Under the pieces are notes generated by a model, which ran no database searches, had not been told where the DNA came from, and saw only the letters and a program-made list of their open reading frames with translations. From the NCBI GenBank assembly GCA_006176705.1, contig QRFJ01004204.1, positions 96,717 to 160,716 on the forward strand: DNA of 64,000 bases, in the 5' to 3' direction. The DNA is from Cocos nucifera (lineage: Eukaryota; Streptophyta; Magnoliopsida; Arecales; Arecaceae). Numbering within the stretch: position 1 is the stretch's first letter; every line of letters starts with the position of its first letter. Positions 48,552 through 60,000 of this stretch are shown piece by piece. The translations under genes and the position numbers were made by a program.

Positions 48552-49370
48552 CATCACCTATCAAAAATACCAGCATTAATCAATTTTTTAAAATGAGAAA
48601 TGGGAACTCTAAGAAAACTCACCTATTCTCATTCAATCTAATATGACCTAGCTAAACGAGATCTATTTACCCATTACTAGAATTTTAAGATCTACCTATG
48701 ATCAAACCTTTTGCTCTGATACCATAAAATATCACATTCCAAATTTGAGATATAGCATGGCCATGCTACCAAAAGTTATAGCCCTCGATAACACGAAGAT
48801 AATATTTATTTTCTTAAATTAAATAATAGATGCATCAAAAATAAAGTAATAAAAAGGTTCAAATAAAATTTTTAATTAAACCAAAACTAGTTCAAAGCAT
48901 CTAAATCCATAATCAAAACTAAACCCATATCTCAAAATCATAAGTAAATAATTATAAGTTTATTATCAGACTAAGTTCGGTTATAAAATTTTTAAGCCTA
49001 CTACGTAGATTCCTAAGCCTAGATCCTTCATTGGTCCTAACCTTAATTCTCTATAAAAAAAAATAAAAATAAAAAAGATATGAGCTACACTAGCTTAGTA
49101 AGTAAAACCTACATTTTCTTATTAGATCAAGCATAAGTTTTTCCATAATAATATAACATTTAAAAATAGTAGATATTGCAAATAAAATATTTTATAGAGT
49201 ATAATATAAAATAAGTCATAAATCAATCATGCATGTATAAATTATGAAATTTTATAGATATGATTTGTAAATCATTCTTGTCATGTGTTCATGTCATGTT
49301 TCAAAACCTGCTTACATATATTTGTGCTATGGTCATCTTATACCTATGATAGGGCCATAATCATATCATA

Positions 49371-49512
49371 CAAACTATTACAACCCATTGGTGAGTGTCG
49401 TATGCCAAGCTACTATAACTTATTGGTGAGGGTCGTATACCAAGCTACTATAACCCACTGGAAAGGGCTATGTGCCAAGCTACTATAACCCACTGGCGAG
49501 GGCCATACATAG
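49371..49512. repeat. 35-bp minisatellite in LTR2, four copies
   Basis: Four units of the CTACTATAACCCACTGG family, collinear with 34791-34931. Confidence 0.9.
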
Positions 49513-50261
49513 CTATCTGAAAGCCTTTGAAATCTTTATATCTTTTCTTAAAATATATATACTTAGATGAAAAAAATTTAAATTCATGCTTCATAAATAT
49601 ATTTTTTTTATAAAATATATTCATGAAATTAATGATCATAATAAAATATACTTTTTTATATCTCATATGCTGATCTTTAATTTAAAAAAAAATATGATTT
49701 CATAAATAACAATTTATTTGCATGAAAAATATGATAATTTGAAAATAAATAAGGAGCGAAGATTCACTTACCTCAATCATCCTTAAATCTTCAAGCTTCG
49801 TTAGAAGAATTAGATAATCTTATTTTCAAATATTAATTTATAATTAATTTTTATTTATTAAATTTAATAAAATTAAATAATAATAAAAGAGATGATTGAT
49901 TGGATGATCAATCTGATTGGCCATCCGGGCACCAAATCAATTCAAGATCATCTTGTTGGAGTCAATATCGATCCTTAAAAAGAGGAAGGCATAACTTGAT
50001 ACTAAAGTTTTTAGAGAGAGAAAGTAGAAAGAAGAAAGAAAATAGAGAAAGTGGAGAGACAATGCCATCATGATTAGGATCATCAGAGATTATGTCAGGA
50101 TGACTCAATATGGATTAGCTATGATAAGATACTATAAATTTTTGACAAAAATTGGACTGAGATCCAATGTATTGCATAGATTTTAGAGTAGTCCCCAGTC
50201 ATCTTGATTTCATCTTAGGTTCAACATAAGGTTCGTGGTGCAGTTAAAGAGAGAGAGTAGG

Positions 50262-50335
50262 GCCCTAGATAGAGAAGAAAGAGGAAAGAAAAAAATATGC
50301 CCTAGATAGAGAAGAAAGAGGAAAGAAAAAAATAT
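50262..50335. repeat. Exact 37-bp tandem duplication in LTR2
   Basis: GCCCTAGATAGAGAAGAAAG plus 17 more bases occurs twice back to back with no difference. LTR1 and LTR3 have one copy, so it arose recently in LTR2. Confidence 0.95.
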
Positions 50336-51469
50336 TTTTTTCTCTCCCTTTGTTTTCTTTTCTTTTCATTTTTCTTTTTCTTTTCTTTTCTTTACTTCTT
50401 CTTTCTTTCCTTTCTTCTCTTCTTTTCTCTCTTGGCCGAACAGGGGAAGGAGAGGCTGATGGCTTGTGCTCTGGCTAGGGGCCAAAAGACCGACGGTAGC
50501 GGCGACAGACGATAGTGGGCGACAGCGATGAAGAAAGGGACGATGGCCGACATGACCAGCCAATAAGAAATCAAGGAAAAAAATAGGGGTTCTCCTTTGA
50601 GCTATTTTTCAACCAAATCGATGGCCGACGACGGTGCCCAAGGTGAAGAAAAGAAGGAGAAGAAAGAGAGGAAGGGGGCTGGGGCTTGCCTCGCACTCTA
50701 GTGAGGTCTCCAGCAAGGATTTTTGTGGACATAGTGACAACAATCCGTGGCTCCAATTGAAGAAAAGAGGAAGAAAAAAAAGGAAGAAGAGGGAAGGAGA
50801 GCTCATCGGCTTAGGAGGGGACTCATGCCTTTAAGTAGGGTGGAGGGGAGGCCAAATCCTCCTCAGATTCGACTCTCCTCCGATGCTTTTGCGAGGAAGA
50901 AAACTGTTGTTGGGTGTCTTCTCAATTTTTTTTTTTTGGATAGGACTTGGGCCTTATTTCCAATGGGCCGGTCTAAATGGACCAGGCCATCACATTCTAT
51001 CCCCTTTAAAAAAAAATTTCATCCTTGAAACTTGGCATATCTTCATTTTTAAATAAGTAAGAATATTTAATCTTCAAAATTATCTTTCACTATACTTTCG
51101 ATATGCAAATTTGATCTAAGTCATGCTTATAGATCCTATACTCTAAATTATTTTCTATTAATTAGCTTCATTCCTTGAGTCATATTTTAATTTTATTTAT
51201 ATATATATTTTATAAGTTTGCCGTGGATAACTTTATGATAGAAGTGGCTCATCTAGTTTATAAAGTATATAATTCAAAGATATAGTGAACTAGGAAAGAA
51301 TGAGAAGAGCTATGATCATTAACCATGCAGGCATCTACTTAAGTTTGATTAGACTCGTACCTATCGCTATGTCGTTGCTTGTCATAGTACTATGCAGAGT
51401 CAAGGCAAATATTCATGTGTTTCCTTTTTGTCCTTGTTCACTTAAGCCAAAAGTTTTAAAGTCATTTGT

Positions 51470-52426
51470 TTTCTTATTAAGACATTCCCATGCCAAATGT
51501 CCCCACCTACTATACTAATAACATGCTCCAAGCTTCTTAAGACATGGTCTCCCATGATTTTTACCATAATGCTCAGAGGTCCCTACTCTCTTCTTCTTCT
51601 TAGAGTTGTTCTTTAGGTTTTTATGTTGGCCATCCTAAGTTTCTATTAGTCTAGATCTCTTCTTATCCTCTCTTTCCTATTTTGATCTTTTCATATCTAA
51701 TTCAACTTTCAAAGCACATTCTAGCACATCCTTGTAATTATTAAATAAGTGAGAGGATAAACAAGACTGAATTTTATGTCCTGGACCATACTCAAATCTA
51801 TTTGCTTTGCTTCTTTTAGACTCTATATGCTGGGGGCAAAATCGACCTAACTCATTGAATTTATTTTCATATTCTAGTATTGTCATGTCATCCTTTTGCC
51901 TCAAAGCCAAGAACTCATTTTCTTTTACTAATCTCATTGACTCAAAAAATTATTGGTCATAGAATATTTTCTTGAACTCCTTCCATGTCAACTGGTTATC
52001 TGTATTTTCATATGTAGTTTTTATTGCAATCCACCAAAACTCAAAATTTGCTTTTAGCATGGGAATGGCTAGCCTATCCTTCACCTCCTCGGGATACTGT
52101 AGTGCATCAAACATCATTTCTATTTCTCAAATCTAGGTCTCTGCAACTAGAGGATTAGGTCCACCCTCAAATAGTGGTGGGTTAAGTCTTCTAAATCTCT
52201 CATAATATGACTCTAAAGATGGTATAGGTCAAGGAGCAGATTGTGTTTGTTGTTGTTGTTGAATAAGCTGAGCCACCATTTTACAAACTCCAGCAATGTC
52301 TTCTTGAGTGGCTGGCACATTTGGAGCCTGCTCAACCATCTAGTTGGCATATCTCAATGTAGTCCTTCTTCCTCCTCTCCATTTAGTGACAATATTTGCC
52401 AAGACTTCATTTTCAAGATCGCTCAT
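51470..52426 (-). pseudogene. gag: Chromo-1 gag, internal region 2
   Basis: The minus-strand ATG at 52426 starts MSDLENEVLANIVTKW. The longest open part, 51937-51677, carries MRLVKENEFLALRQKDDMTI and NKFNELGRFCP, typical of the Gypsy retrotransposon gag domain. The finger follows near 51590-51500 (EHYGKNHGRPC, first half altered Cys to Tyr; WGHLAWEC second half kept). Stops interrupt it. The lesions differ from those in internal 1: here the second knuckle keeps Gly-His, there the first keeps both Cys. Confidence 0.87.
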
Positions 52427-52604
52427 TGTCACCTATCAAAAATACCAATATTATTCAATTTTCTTAAATAAGAAATGGGAACTCTAAGGAAACTCATCTA
52501 TTCTCATTTAATCTAACATGACCTAGCTAAACGAGATCTATTTATCCATTACTAGATTTTTAAGATCTATCCATGATCAAACCTATTGCTCTGATATAAT
52601 AAAA

Positions 52605-54802
52605 TGTCACACCCTAAATTCGAGATATAACACAGCCATGCTATGAAGAGTTATATCCCTCGATAACACAAAGCCAACATTTATTTTCTTAAATTAAATA
52701 ATAGATGCATCAGAAATGAAGTAGTAAAAGGATTCAAATAAAATTCTTAATTAAAGCAAAACTGGTTCAGAGAATCTAAATCCACAATCAAAACCAAACT
52801 CATGTCTTAAAATCATAAGAAATAGCTACAAGTTGATTATCAAACTAAGTTTTGTTATAAAATTTTCAAGCCTGCTATATAGATCTCCAAGCCTAGATCC
52901 TTCATCGGTCTTAACATTAATTCTCTATAAAAAAAATAAAGAGAATATGAGCTATACTAGCTCAGTAAGTAAAACTTATATTTCCTTACTGGATCAAGCA
53001 TAAATTTTTCCATGATAATATAATATTTAAAAAATAATAAATATTACAAATAAAATATTTCATAGAGTATAATATAAAATTAGTCATAAATCAATCATGC
53101 ATGCGTAAATTATGAAATTTCATAGATATGATTTTTAAATCATTTTTGTTGTGTTCATGTCATATTTTAAAATCTTGCTTACAGATATTCATGCTATGGT
53201 CATCTTATACCTATGATAGGATCGTAATCATATCATACCAACTATTATAATCCTTTGGCGAGGGTCGTATGTCAGCTACTATAACCCATTGGCGAGGGCC
53301 ATATGCCAAGCTATTGTAACCCACTGGTGAGGGCCATGTGCCGAGCTACTATAACCTGCTGGCGAGGATCATACATAGCTATCTGAAAGTCTTTAAAATC
53401 TTTATATCTTTTTCATAAAATATATATATTTAAATAAAAATATTTAAATTCATGCTTCATAAAGATATCATTTTTATAAAATATATTCATGAAATCAATG
53501 GTCATAATAAAACATGCTTCTTCATACCTCATATGCTGATCGTTAATTTTTAAAAAAACATGATTTCTTGAATAATAGTTTATTTACATGGAAAACATGA
53601 TAATTTAAAAATAAATAAGGAGCATAAGATTCACTTACCTCGATCATCCTTAAATCTTCAAGCTTCGTTAGAAGAATTTGATAATCCTATTTTTAAATAT
53701 TAATATATAATAAATTTTTATTCATTAAATTTAATAAAATTAAATAATAATAAAAAAGATAATTGATCGTGTGATCAATCCGATTGGCCATCCAGGCACT
53801 AAATCAATTTAAGATCATCTTGTCGGAGTCAATATTGATCCTTAAAAAGAGGAAGGCATAACTTGATACTAAAGTTTCTAGAGAAAGAATATAGAGAGGA
53901 GAGAAAGTAGAGAAAAAAAGTGGAGAGAGCATACAATCATGATTAGGATCATTAGGATCATGTCAGGATGACTCAATGTGGGTTAACTATGATCATATAC
54001 TATGAATTTTTGATAAAAATCGAACTGAGATCCGACCTACTGCATGAATTTCAGAGCTATCCTTGGTCATCTTGATTTCATCTTAGGTTCAACCTAAGAC
54101 CCATGGTGTAGTTAAAGAGAGAGTAGGATCCAAGAGAGAGAAGAAAGAGGAGAGAGAAAACTCTCCATTTTTTCTTTTCATTTTTATTTTTTTTTTCTTT
54201 CTTTTCTTTTCTTCTTCTTTCTTTCTTTTCTTTTCTTCTTTTCTCTCCTGGCCGAACAAGAGAGGGAGAGGTTGTTGGCTTGTGCTCCGGCTAGGGTTCG
54301 GAAGATCGATGGCGGCAGCGACGGTCAACAGTGGGTGATGACAATGGAGAAAGGGATGGCTAGCAACATGACCTATCGATGAGAAATCAAGAAAAGAAAG
54401 AAAAATAGGGGCTCTCTTTTGAGCTATTTTTTGGCCAAATCGGTGGCCAGCGGCAGTGCCCAAGGCCAAGAAAAGAAGGAGAAGAAAGAGAGGAAGGGGG
54501 CTGGGGCTTACCTCGCACTTTGGTGAGGACTTTTGGTGGATAAAGTGATAGCAGTCCATGGCTCCAATGGAAGAAAAGAGAGAGAAAGAAGCAGGAGAAG
54601 AGGGGAGGAGAGCTCATCGGATTAGGAGGGGGCTCATGCCTTTAAGTAGGATGGAGGGGAGGCCGAATCCTCTCTGGATTTAATTCTCCTCTAATGCTTT
54701 TGCGAGGAAGAAGACTCCTACTGGGAGTCTTCTCCTTTTTTTTTTTGGTGGGACTTGGGTCTTAATTTTAATTGGCTGGTCTAAGTGGACCAGGCCATCA
54801 CA
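52605..54802 (-). repeat. Chromo-1 LTR3
   Basis: Plus-strand start TGTCACACCC, end GGCCATCACA, then the TSD CTTGA. Minisatellite at 53237-53378. Acts as 5' LTR of internal 2. Confidence 0.93.
53237..53378. repeat. 35-bp minisatellite in LTR3, four copies
   Basis: Same unit family and copy number as in LTR1 and LTR2. Confidence 0.9.
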
Positions 54803-55666
54803 CTTGAAAAGTTGTAAAAAATAACTCTTGAATGTCCTCTGAAATTACTACATAATCCCTCTCTTTTTCTCTCTTTTTGATGTGTAATGGAATCCCTTTC
54901 ATTTAAAAATGATTTCTCTCTTTAATCTTCCTTAGTCTTACTTCCAAATTGATTCTCCATCATTAAATATCTTTGAAGATGGTTGGAGAGTAAGTTCTAG
55001 CCATTGGAAGCTCTAAAATAGCCATTGGAGATAAAAAAAGAGCCATTGGAGAGATTGCAAAAAATAGCCATTAAAAACTATCAAGCACCATCGAGCTGGC
55101 TCAGATCTAGCTTAGAGCTGGTTCAAATTTGATAATTTTGAGCTAGCTCAAACTGCAAAATTCAAAAAACTAGTTTTCTATCATCCTTAGAGAGCTAGCT
55201 TGGATCCAATTCGAGCTAGCTCGAACAGCATAATAGAAAAATATTTTTTCTGCCATCCTGAGAGAGCTGGCTTGGATCCAATTCAAGCTGGCTCAACTAT
55301 AGGCCAAATCAAAGTATTAATCATATTTCTTACCAGAGCTTGCTTGATTCTTGTGCAGGTCGGCTCTAAATTTTTTAATTTCATTTTTCTTCATTGTTTG
55401 ATCTTCCAAACTTGAATTTCTTGACTTTAAATCTTCCAAATAATATTTATTTCTTCCTCTTTTTATTTTCTTTATAATGAGCCATCCAAATTTATGAAAA
55501 TTTCTTTTTTCAAGTATTTTGGCATGGCATCTTGAGAGATTTTGTCCTTAAGATAAATTCTTCATTTTGGATACTTGAAAAATCCTACATACATTCTTGA
55601 ACCACATAATTAGTAATATTTTTACTCAATATTTTATGATCATCAAAATCAATCATAAGGTCAACA
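54803..55666 (-). repeat. SIRE-1 5' LTR, outer part
   Basis: It continues the LTR broken at 34155, matching 28400-29176 to the end AAGGTCAACA. GAGCTAGCTC at 55213-55222. The SIRE-1 TSD follows at 55667-55671. Confidence 0.93.
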
Positions 55667-55671
55667 ACTCT

Positions 55672-56117
55672 CATTGAAGATTCTCCAATGGAGGACCCTC
55701 CAATGGTTAAGTTAATTGAAGCTTGAGAACAATAGGGGAAAGAGCATAAGGGTGAGAGAGTAAATTTGTTCTCTTCCAAAAGAACTTACTCGAGAGTTCT
55801 CCATGCCTTCCTTTATATAGAGGGAGGTAGTCAAGCATTACCTCTATGTTCGATAATGGAAGGGAAGAATTAGTGCCCATAATTTGGAGGATCATGGGTA
55901 GTAGGTTATGAGAGTTAATTGCATGACATTAACTCATGTGCCTATGATTTAAGAAAACTGCCTGAGGCTCTAAGAGGTGTCTTCAAGTTATCTTTCCTTC
56001 TTTAGTGATCTAACGGCTTAGGTCCTCATCTCCTATCATCAATGTGATCCTAACCCTAGGGTAGGTATGCTTCTGATCTAGGGGTTGAGAAGAAATCGAT
56101 GTTGTTGAGTCATTACA
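55672..56117 (-). repeat. Tat-1 LTR, outer part
   Basis: It continues the LTR interrupted at 27736. A minus-strand TATATAAAG lies at about 55811-55820. The outer end is taken as CATTACA at 56117 (TGTAATG on the minus strand), which is a guess because no partner LTR is present. Confidence 0.55.
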
Positions 56118-56380
56118 ATTTAGTTTCTTGGTCTTTTATTCCTGACATCCAAGGGAGTCCTTTGTCTTTCTTTCGAGTCATCAATGAGGTATTCAAGGCA
56201 AGTGTTCGGTCATGACGTAATAAAGAAAAGGTCAGATCAGGAAGCAAATTCCTCCTATAACATATGGGATAGGCTTCCGATTTTGCCATGTTTTCTCTAG
56301 TACCCATTTGAAAGAAGAAACAAGTCAAAGACTTCTCTTATTAATGGAATCATCATTCTGATGATTAAAAAAAAAGTATG
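56118..56380. other. Unassigned sequence
   Basis: Between the Tat-1 LTR and the inverted-repeat array. No gene or repeat recognised. Confidence 0.5.
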
Positions 56381-56397
56381 GCATGCTTTTTTTTCCT

Positions 56398-56918
56398 TAT
56401 TTTCAAAACATGCTTTTATCAATACATACCATATGGCCAAATAATATACATGCAAGCAAATTAATTGTCTAGCAAGTCAATATACATCTTTAGATAAATT
56501 GATATATAGTGTTAGACTATAGTACTTAGCAATACATAGTATAGAATCAAGTGATACATACTTAGCAAATTACTCATCTAATAAACTAATACATATTTTC
56601 AAGTAAATTGATATATAGTTTTTGGAACATCATATTCATCAATATATACTATATAAAGGGACGCTATAGGGTAAACCCATATTCTAGTAAAAAGCATGCT
56701 CTGAAAACTATATATTAATTTACCTAGAGATGTGTACTACATGATTATTGGATGTATATCAAAGTGCCTTATTGTATGTATCAATAAGATAATGTGTGTG
56801 TATCATCAACCATATAGTATATACTAATGAATATAATGTTCTAAAAATGTGCATCAATTTACTTGGAGATATATATTAAGTTACTAGATAACTAATTTGC
56901 TAATTATATGTCATCTAA

Positions 56919-56960
<42 letters not shown>

Positions 56961-57035
56961 GAAACCATAACCTAGAAATGATGTATCAATTTGACTAGAA
57001 ATGTGTATTGATTTGCTAGATATTTAATTTACTTA
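56398..57035. repeat. Inverted-repeat array, MITE-like or satellite-like
   Basis: Diverged copies of a roughly 100-base AT-rich unit (containing AGCAAATTA, then AAATTGATATATAGT, then CATCAATATATACTAT) occur in one orientation on the left and inverted on the right. The clearest arms are 56561-56657 and 56811-56907. Outer words TTTCAAAACATGCTTTT (about 56400) and its inverse near 56683-56704 lie on either side of the left half. No open reading frame. A (CA)n run lies between the last two inverted copies. Confidence 0.75.
56922..56956. repeat. (CA)n microsatellite
   Basis: Pure ACACAC run inside the right half of the inverted-repeat array. Confidence 0.95.
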
Positions 57036-57043
57036 TTGTATAC

Positions 57044-57932
57044 TGTTGAGGGTAGACCTACTCCTGTCGAAGTTCGGCCAGATATCTGATCACTGAATGA
57101 TCCCATCTGATAGCAACAACCAAGATTGAGGCTCGACCAAATTCACAAGATCCCTCCAGGCTTTGCCCAGATGAGCTTGAATAGCAGTAGTGGCCGAGCT
57201 CCTCCACCCCAAGTAGTTAGCCCTCTTTCAGTAGAACTTCCTCCAGATGAACTTTCATGCACTGTTGAGAGTTTCGAACTTCTCCACCAGTTGAACTCCT
57301 TCCAAATTTCTCCTTCAATCTTTCTTCTCCACCAGTCGAACTCCTTTCGAACTTCTCCTACAATCAAACTTCTCCACCTATCGAACTCCTCCCAGACTTC
57401 TCCTTCCATTGAACTCCTTTTGAACTCCTTTCAACTGCCCAGAAGGATCTTAGCACCGACTCTCAATATGACAAATAATGACCCATGCACAACTGATCTC
57501 GAGAACCTTCGAGCTCCTCTAGAACAACATCAGTGAGAGATGCTCCATCACCTACAGCCATCCTATCTGAACTCCAGCTGGCACATCACGATTATAGACA
57601 CTATCCTCTATAACAAACTCCACGTGATCCTAAACGATCCACTACCAGACGGTTATGACTATCACTATCAGTTTGTTACAGGCTCCGTCTATATAAGAGA
57701 ACTTTCAGATATGCTTTCTTCTTGAAGCTCTTAATCACTTTCTAAAAACTGCTAAAATCTCTTTGAGCACTCCATTTCTGTTGGCCGAAAGAGCTGACTT
57801 AATCATTGGAGGATCTTGCCAAAGCCACCATCTCCAACTCTAGACTAGACTTATTTTATAGGTCACTGGTGGCAACCTCACCTTCTCTGACTCTAGTCTT
57901 GATTCCGACGACAACCAAATTTTGCACCAATA
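57044..57932 (+). repeat. Tat-2 5' LTR
   Basis: Starts TGTTGAGGGTAGACC, ends GCACCAATA (decayed CAACA). About 57240-57435 is a run of diverged short repeats around TCGAACTCCTTT and GAACTTCTCC. TATA-like TATATAAGAG at 57690-57699. The related Tat-3 LTR has the same kind of CCGAACTCC-rich array on its coding strand. Confidence 0.75.
57690..57699 (+). promoter_or_regulatory. TATA box of Tat-2 LTR
   Basis: TATATAAGAG follows GGCTCCGTC, about 240 bases before the LTR end; typical position for an LTR promoter. Confidence 0.55.
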
Positions 57933-58052
57933 GGATTAGTGCTAGAGAAAGGAATCCTTTCTCTTCGGATTCCCTTGTTCTTAAAGCACTACTCAGCAGA
58001 GATCTTTCTTCTTCTCCCTTGGAGTTCTTCTTTCCTAGTCGATCTCTTGAGG

Positions 58053-59490
58053 ATGCCTCTCAGAAAGGCTTCCACCCGATGGTCAACTACCTCCATGGCC
58101 AAATCTCATCATGATTTGGCCACCCCCATCTCATCTCCGGCATCTCAAGTTTCACCAGCAGCAGTGATGGATGCAAAGCAATTTAACCTACTGGTCCAGT
58201 AGGTTAGGAGCCTCACTAAAGTAGTGCAGATCATGCAACAGTAGCGGTCTCTGATGCCGACCTAGCCAGAGCAGGCTTCCTCGAAACCCTAGGATCCATT
58301 TGGGGGATGATCGACTTAGGCAAGTCAGTCGGTAACCTCCGAGAAAGAGAAACAAAGGGTAGAGAGCCCCTACTCCGATCATGATTCTATCCCTAGAGGG
58401 ACTTTGCCCCCATTCAGCTAAAAGACTTTGGAGATCCATGACCGTGAGGATCTTCGGGATCGAAAACTACAAAAAATGAATCGATGGATCGAGGAACTCC
58501 ACCATGCTCCCTCCTCTCATAGTAATGATATCTGCACTGATCCTCCCTTGTCCTAAAAAATTATGCAGAAATCCATCCTATCGAACTTCAAGCTTCTCCA
58601 GTTTGAGAGCTACGATGGGACTATCAATTCGATCGACCATCTGAAGGCCTTTCAGATAATGATGCTGCTCCATGGTGCTCTAGATGCCATCCTATGCTAG
58701 GCTTTCCCATCAACCTTGAAGGGAGCAACGAGAAATTGGTACTCGTCCCTTAAGCTGGGTACTATCTTTTTCTTCGATCAAATGAGCCATCAGTTTGCAG
58801 CTCATGTTGTCAGTAGCCGACGTCCTTAATGAGGCTCAAACTCTCTCATCAACATTAAGCAGAAGAAGGAGAAATCCATATGGGCCTATGTTATCCATTT
58901 CAACACCGCTGCACTGAAGGTCTGAAACTTGGACCAATCTATCGTAATGGTCGTATTGAAGGACGACCTTCAGAAGAATGATTTATTGTTCTCTCTAAAA
59001 AAGAAGTATCCCAAGGATTTTACTGATATGTTGGCTCGGGATGAAGGTTATGCCCGAGCAGAAGAGGCCTTCAAGGCCAAGGATAGTGAAGCCGTTGAAG
59101 AGTGGTGAGCGGGTGAATCAAGTATGCCCACTACTGATGAAAAGTTGGGTGAAGCTTGGCCGTGCTCTCAAACTCTCTCTGAGAACAAGCGAGCCCAAAC
59201 TCTTCCTTGGACTCAAAGTCAAAAAAGCCCGAATAGGAGGGCATGGCGTGGCTCCCCCCTCAGAAGGTTCCATAACTATGCTTCCCTCAATTCTCCGAAA
59301 ATCTAAGTGCTGATGAAAATTAAGGAGCAGCTGCTGAGGTCGGAGAGGATGCGCACTCATTCTGGCAAGTGCAATCCCAACAAATACCACCTCTACCATC
59401 ATGACCACGATCACGATATTGAAAAGTGCATTCAACTCCAAGATGAGATCGAGGAGCTCACTAAGCGAGGCCGGCTTGGCTGATTTCTAT
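58053..59490 (+). pseudogene. gag: Tat-2 gag
   Basis: The ATG at 58053 gives MPLRKASTRWS, matching the gag start also seen in Tat-3. Blocks in order: MDAKQFNLLVQ (about 58170-58200), then a stop where a Gln codon is expected; the gag domain with AFPSTLKGATRNWYSSLK and FFFDQMSHQF (about 58700-58800); and the C-terminal part with NPNKYHLYHHDHDHDIEKC (about 59370-59425), the modified zinc-binding region of Tat gag. Many stops. Confidence 0.85.
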
Positions 59491-59679
59491 GACATCAACT
59501 TGAGGGAAGAGAGGATCGGCCAATGGCACTACCATAACTAGAACCATCAAGGAGGAAGGAATAATAAGAAGATCGATCGCCTCTCGACATCATCAACACC
59601 ATCTCTGGAGGACTTCGATAAGAGGAGGTCGATGGATCTAGGGGACTGGCAAAGAGTCAGAGAACTAAGGAGCCCCTAA

Positions 59680-60000
59680 CTTTCACTGAAGTAGATGCAT
59701 AGGAAGTTTGGTTTCCGCATAATGATGCAATTGTAATTGCTTTAAATATTATAGATTATGATGTACGCCGCATCCTTATTGATAATGAAAGTTTGGCCAA
59801 TGTCTTATTTTATGATGCTTTCTCCAAAATATCTATATCTAATAATTGGCTTGGACCAATGAACTGCCCATTGGTAGGATTCACTGGTGGTGCGGTACTA
59901 GTTGAAGGCATAATAACTTTGATTATGGCTGTAGGATAATATCTGAGATAATTCAGGGCATAGGTGGATTTCCTAGTAGTAAAAGCTCCATCGACTTATA
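59680..60000 (+). pseudogene. Tat-2 aspartic protease
   Basis: VWFPHNDAIVIALNI (about 59707-59750) is the typical lead-in, followed by the active site read as IDNESLANVLFYDAF (about 59778-59822). The usual Asp-Ser/Thr-Gly becomes Asp-Asn-Glu: the Asp at 59781 is kept but the Gly is lost, so activity is unlikely. Two adjacent stops lie near 59940. Confidence 0.82.

Larger units (their letters stand above)
48730..50994 (-). repeat. Chromo-1 LTR2 (central, shared)
   Basis: Plus-strand start TATCACATTCC (decayed TGTCAC), end GGCCATCACA. It abuts a PBS on its left and a PPT on its right, so it serves as 5' LTR for internal 1 and 3' LTR for internal 2. No TSD surrounds it. Minisatellite at 49371-49512. 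Confidence 0.93.
34156..54802 (-). mobile_element. Chromo-1: three-LTR, two-internal-region Gypsy gag element
   Basis: The layout is LTR1 (34156-35507, 42797-42892, 46328-47099), internal 1 (47100-48729), LTR2 (48730-50994), internal 2 (50995-52604) and LTR3 (52605-54802). Only the outermost ends carry the TSD CTTGA (34151-34155, 54803-54807). Each internal region has, on the minus strand, a PBS (GGTATCAGAGC in internal 1, decayed in internal 2), a gag and a PPT (AAAGGGGATAGAA). Each internal region is only about 1.6 kb, so no pol. The gag and its zinc finger are of chromovirus style. LTR lengths are about 2220, 2265 and 2198 bp. Confidence 0.93.
27737..55666 (-). mobile_element. SIRE-1: SIRE-type Copia derivative with gag only
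   Basis: The minus-strand element has a 3' LTR at 27737-29176, an internal region at 29177-33484, and a 5' LTR at 33485-34155 plus 54803-55666. Perfect TSD ACTCT at 27732-27736 and 55667-55671. PBS-like TTGGTATTAGAGCATG lies at 33484 on the minus strand; PPT AAAATGGGGAGAT abuts the left LTR. The 4.3 kb internal region has a broken SIRE gag and no integrase or RT. It hosts Chromo-1 in its 5' LTR. Confidence 0.93.
22113..56117 (-). mobile_element. Tat-1: Gypsy/Tat remnant, base layer of the nest
   Basis: Pieces on the minus strand: LTR (56117-55672 plus 27736-27041), PBS and leader (27040-about 26930), integrase C-terminus (26930-26619 and 22346-22290) and about 180 bases beyond. Most of gag-pol is deleted. 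Two insertions interrupt it: H inside the integrase tail and SIRE-1 inside the LTR. The 3' LTR is missing; the remnant ends against Copia-3. Confidence 0.75.

Noticed and set aside
49371..49512. CRISPR-like repeat array
   Set aside because: Units are contiguous with no unique spacers, lie within an LTR and are diverged; this is a plant genome block.
50366..50834. Overlapping Lys/Glu- and Ser/Leu-rich open frames, repeated at 46466-47166 and 54089-54617
   Set aside because: They lie in the Chromo-1 LTRs over purine/pyrimidine-rich tracts; copies do not keep the same frame.
57126..57536. 136-residue Leu/Ser/Pro-rich open frame
   Set aside because: It is within the Tat-2 LTR and arises from the CGAACTCC repeats; no domain.
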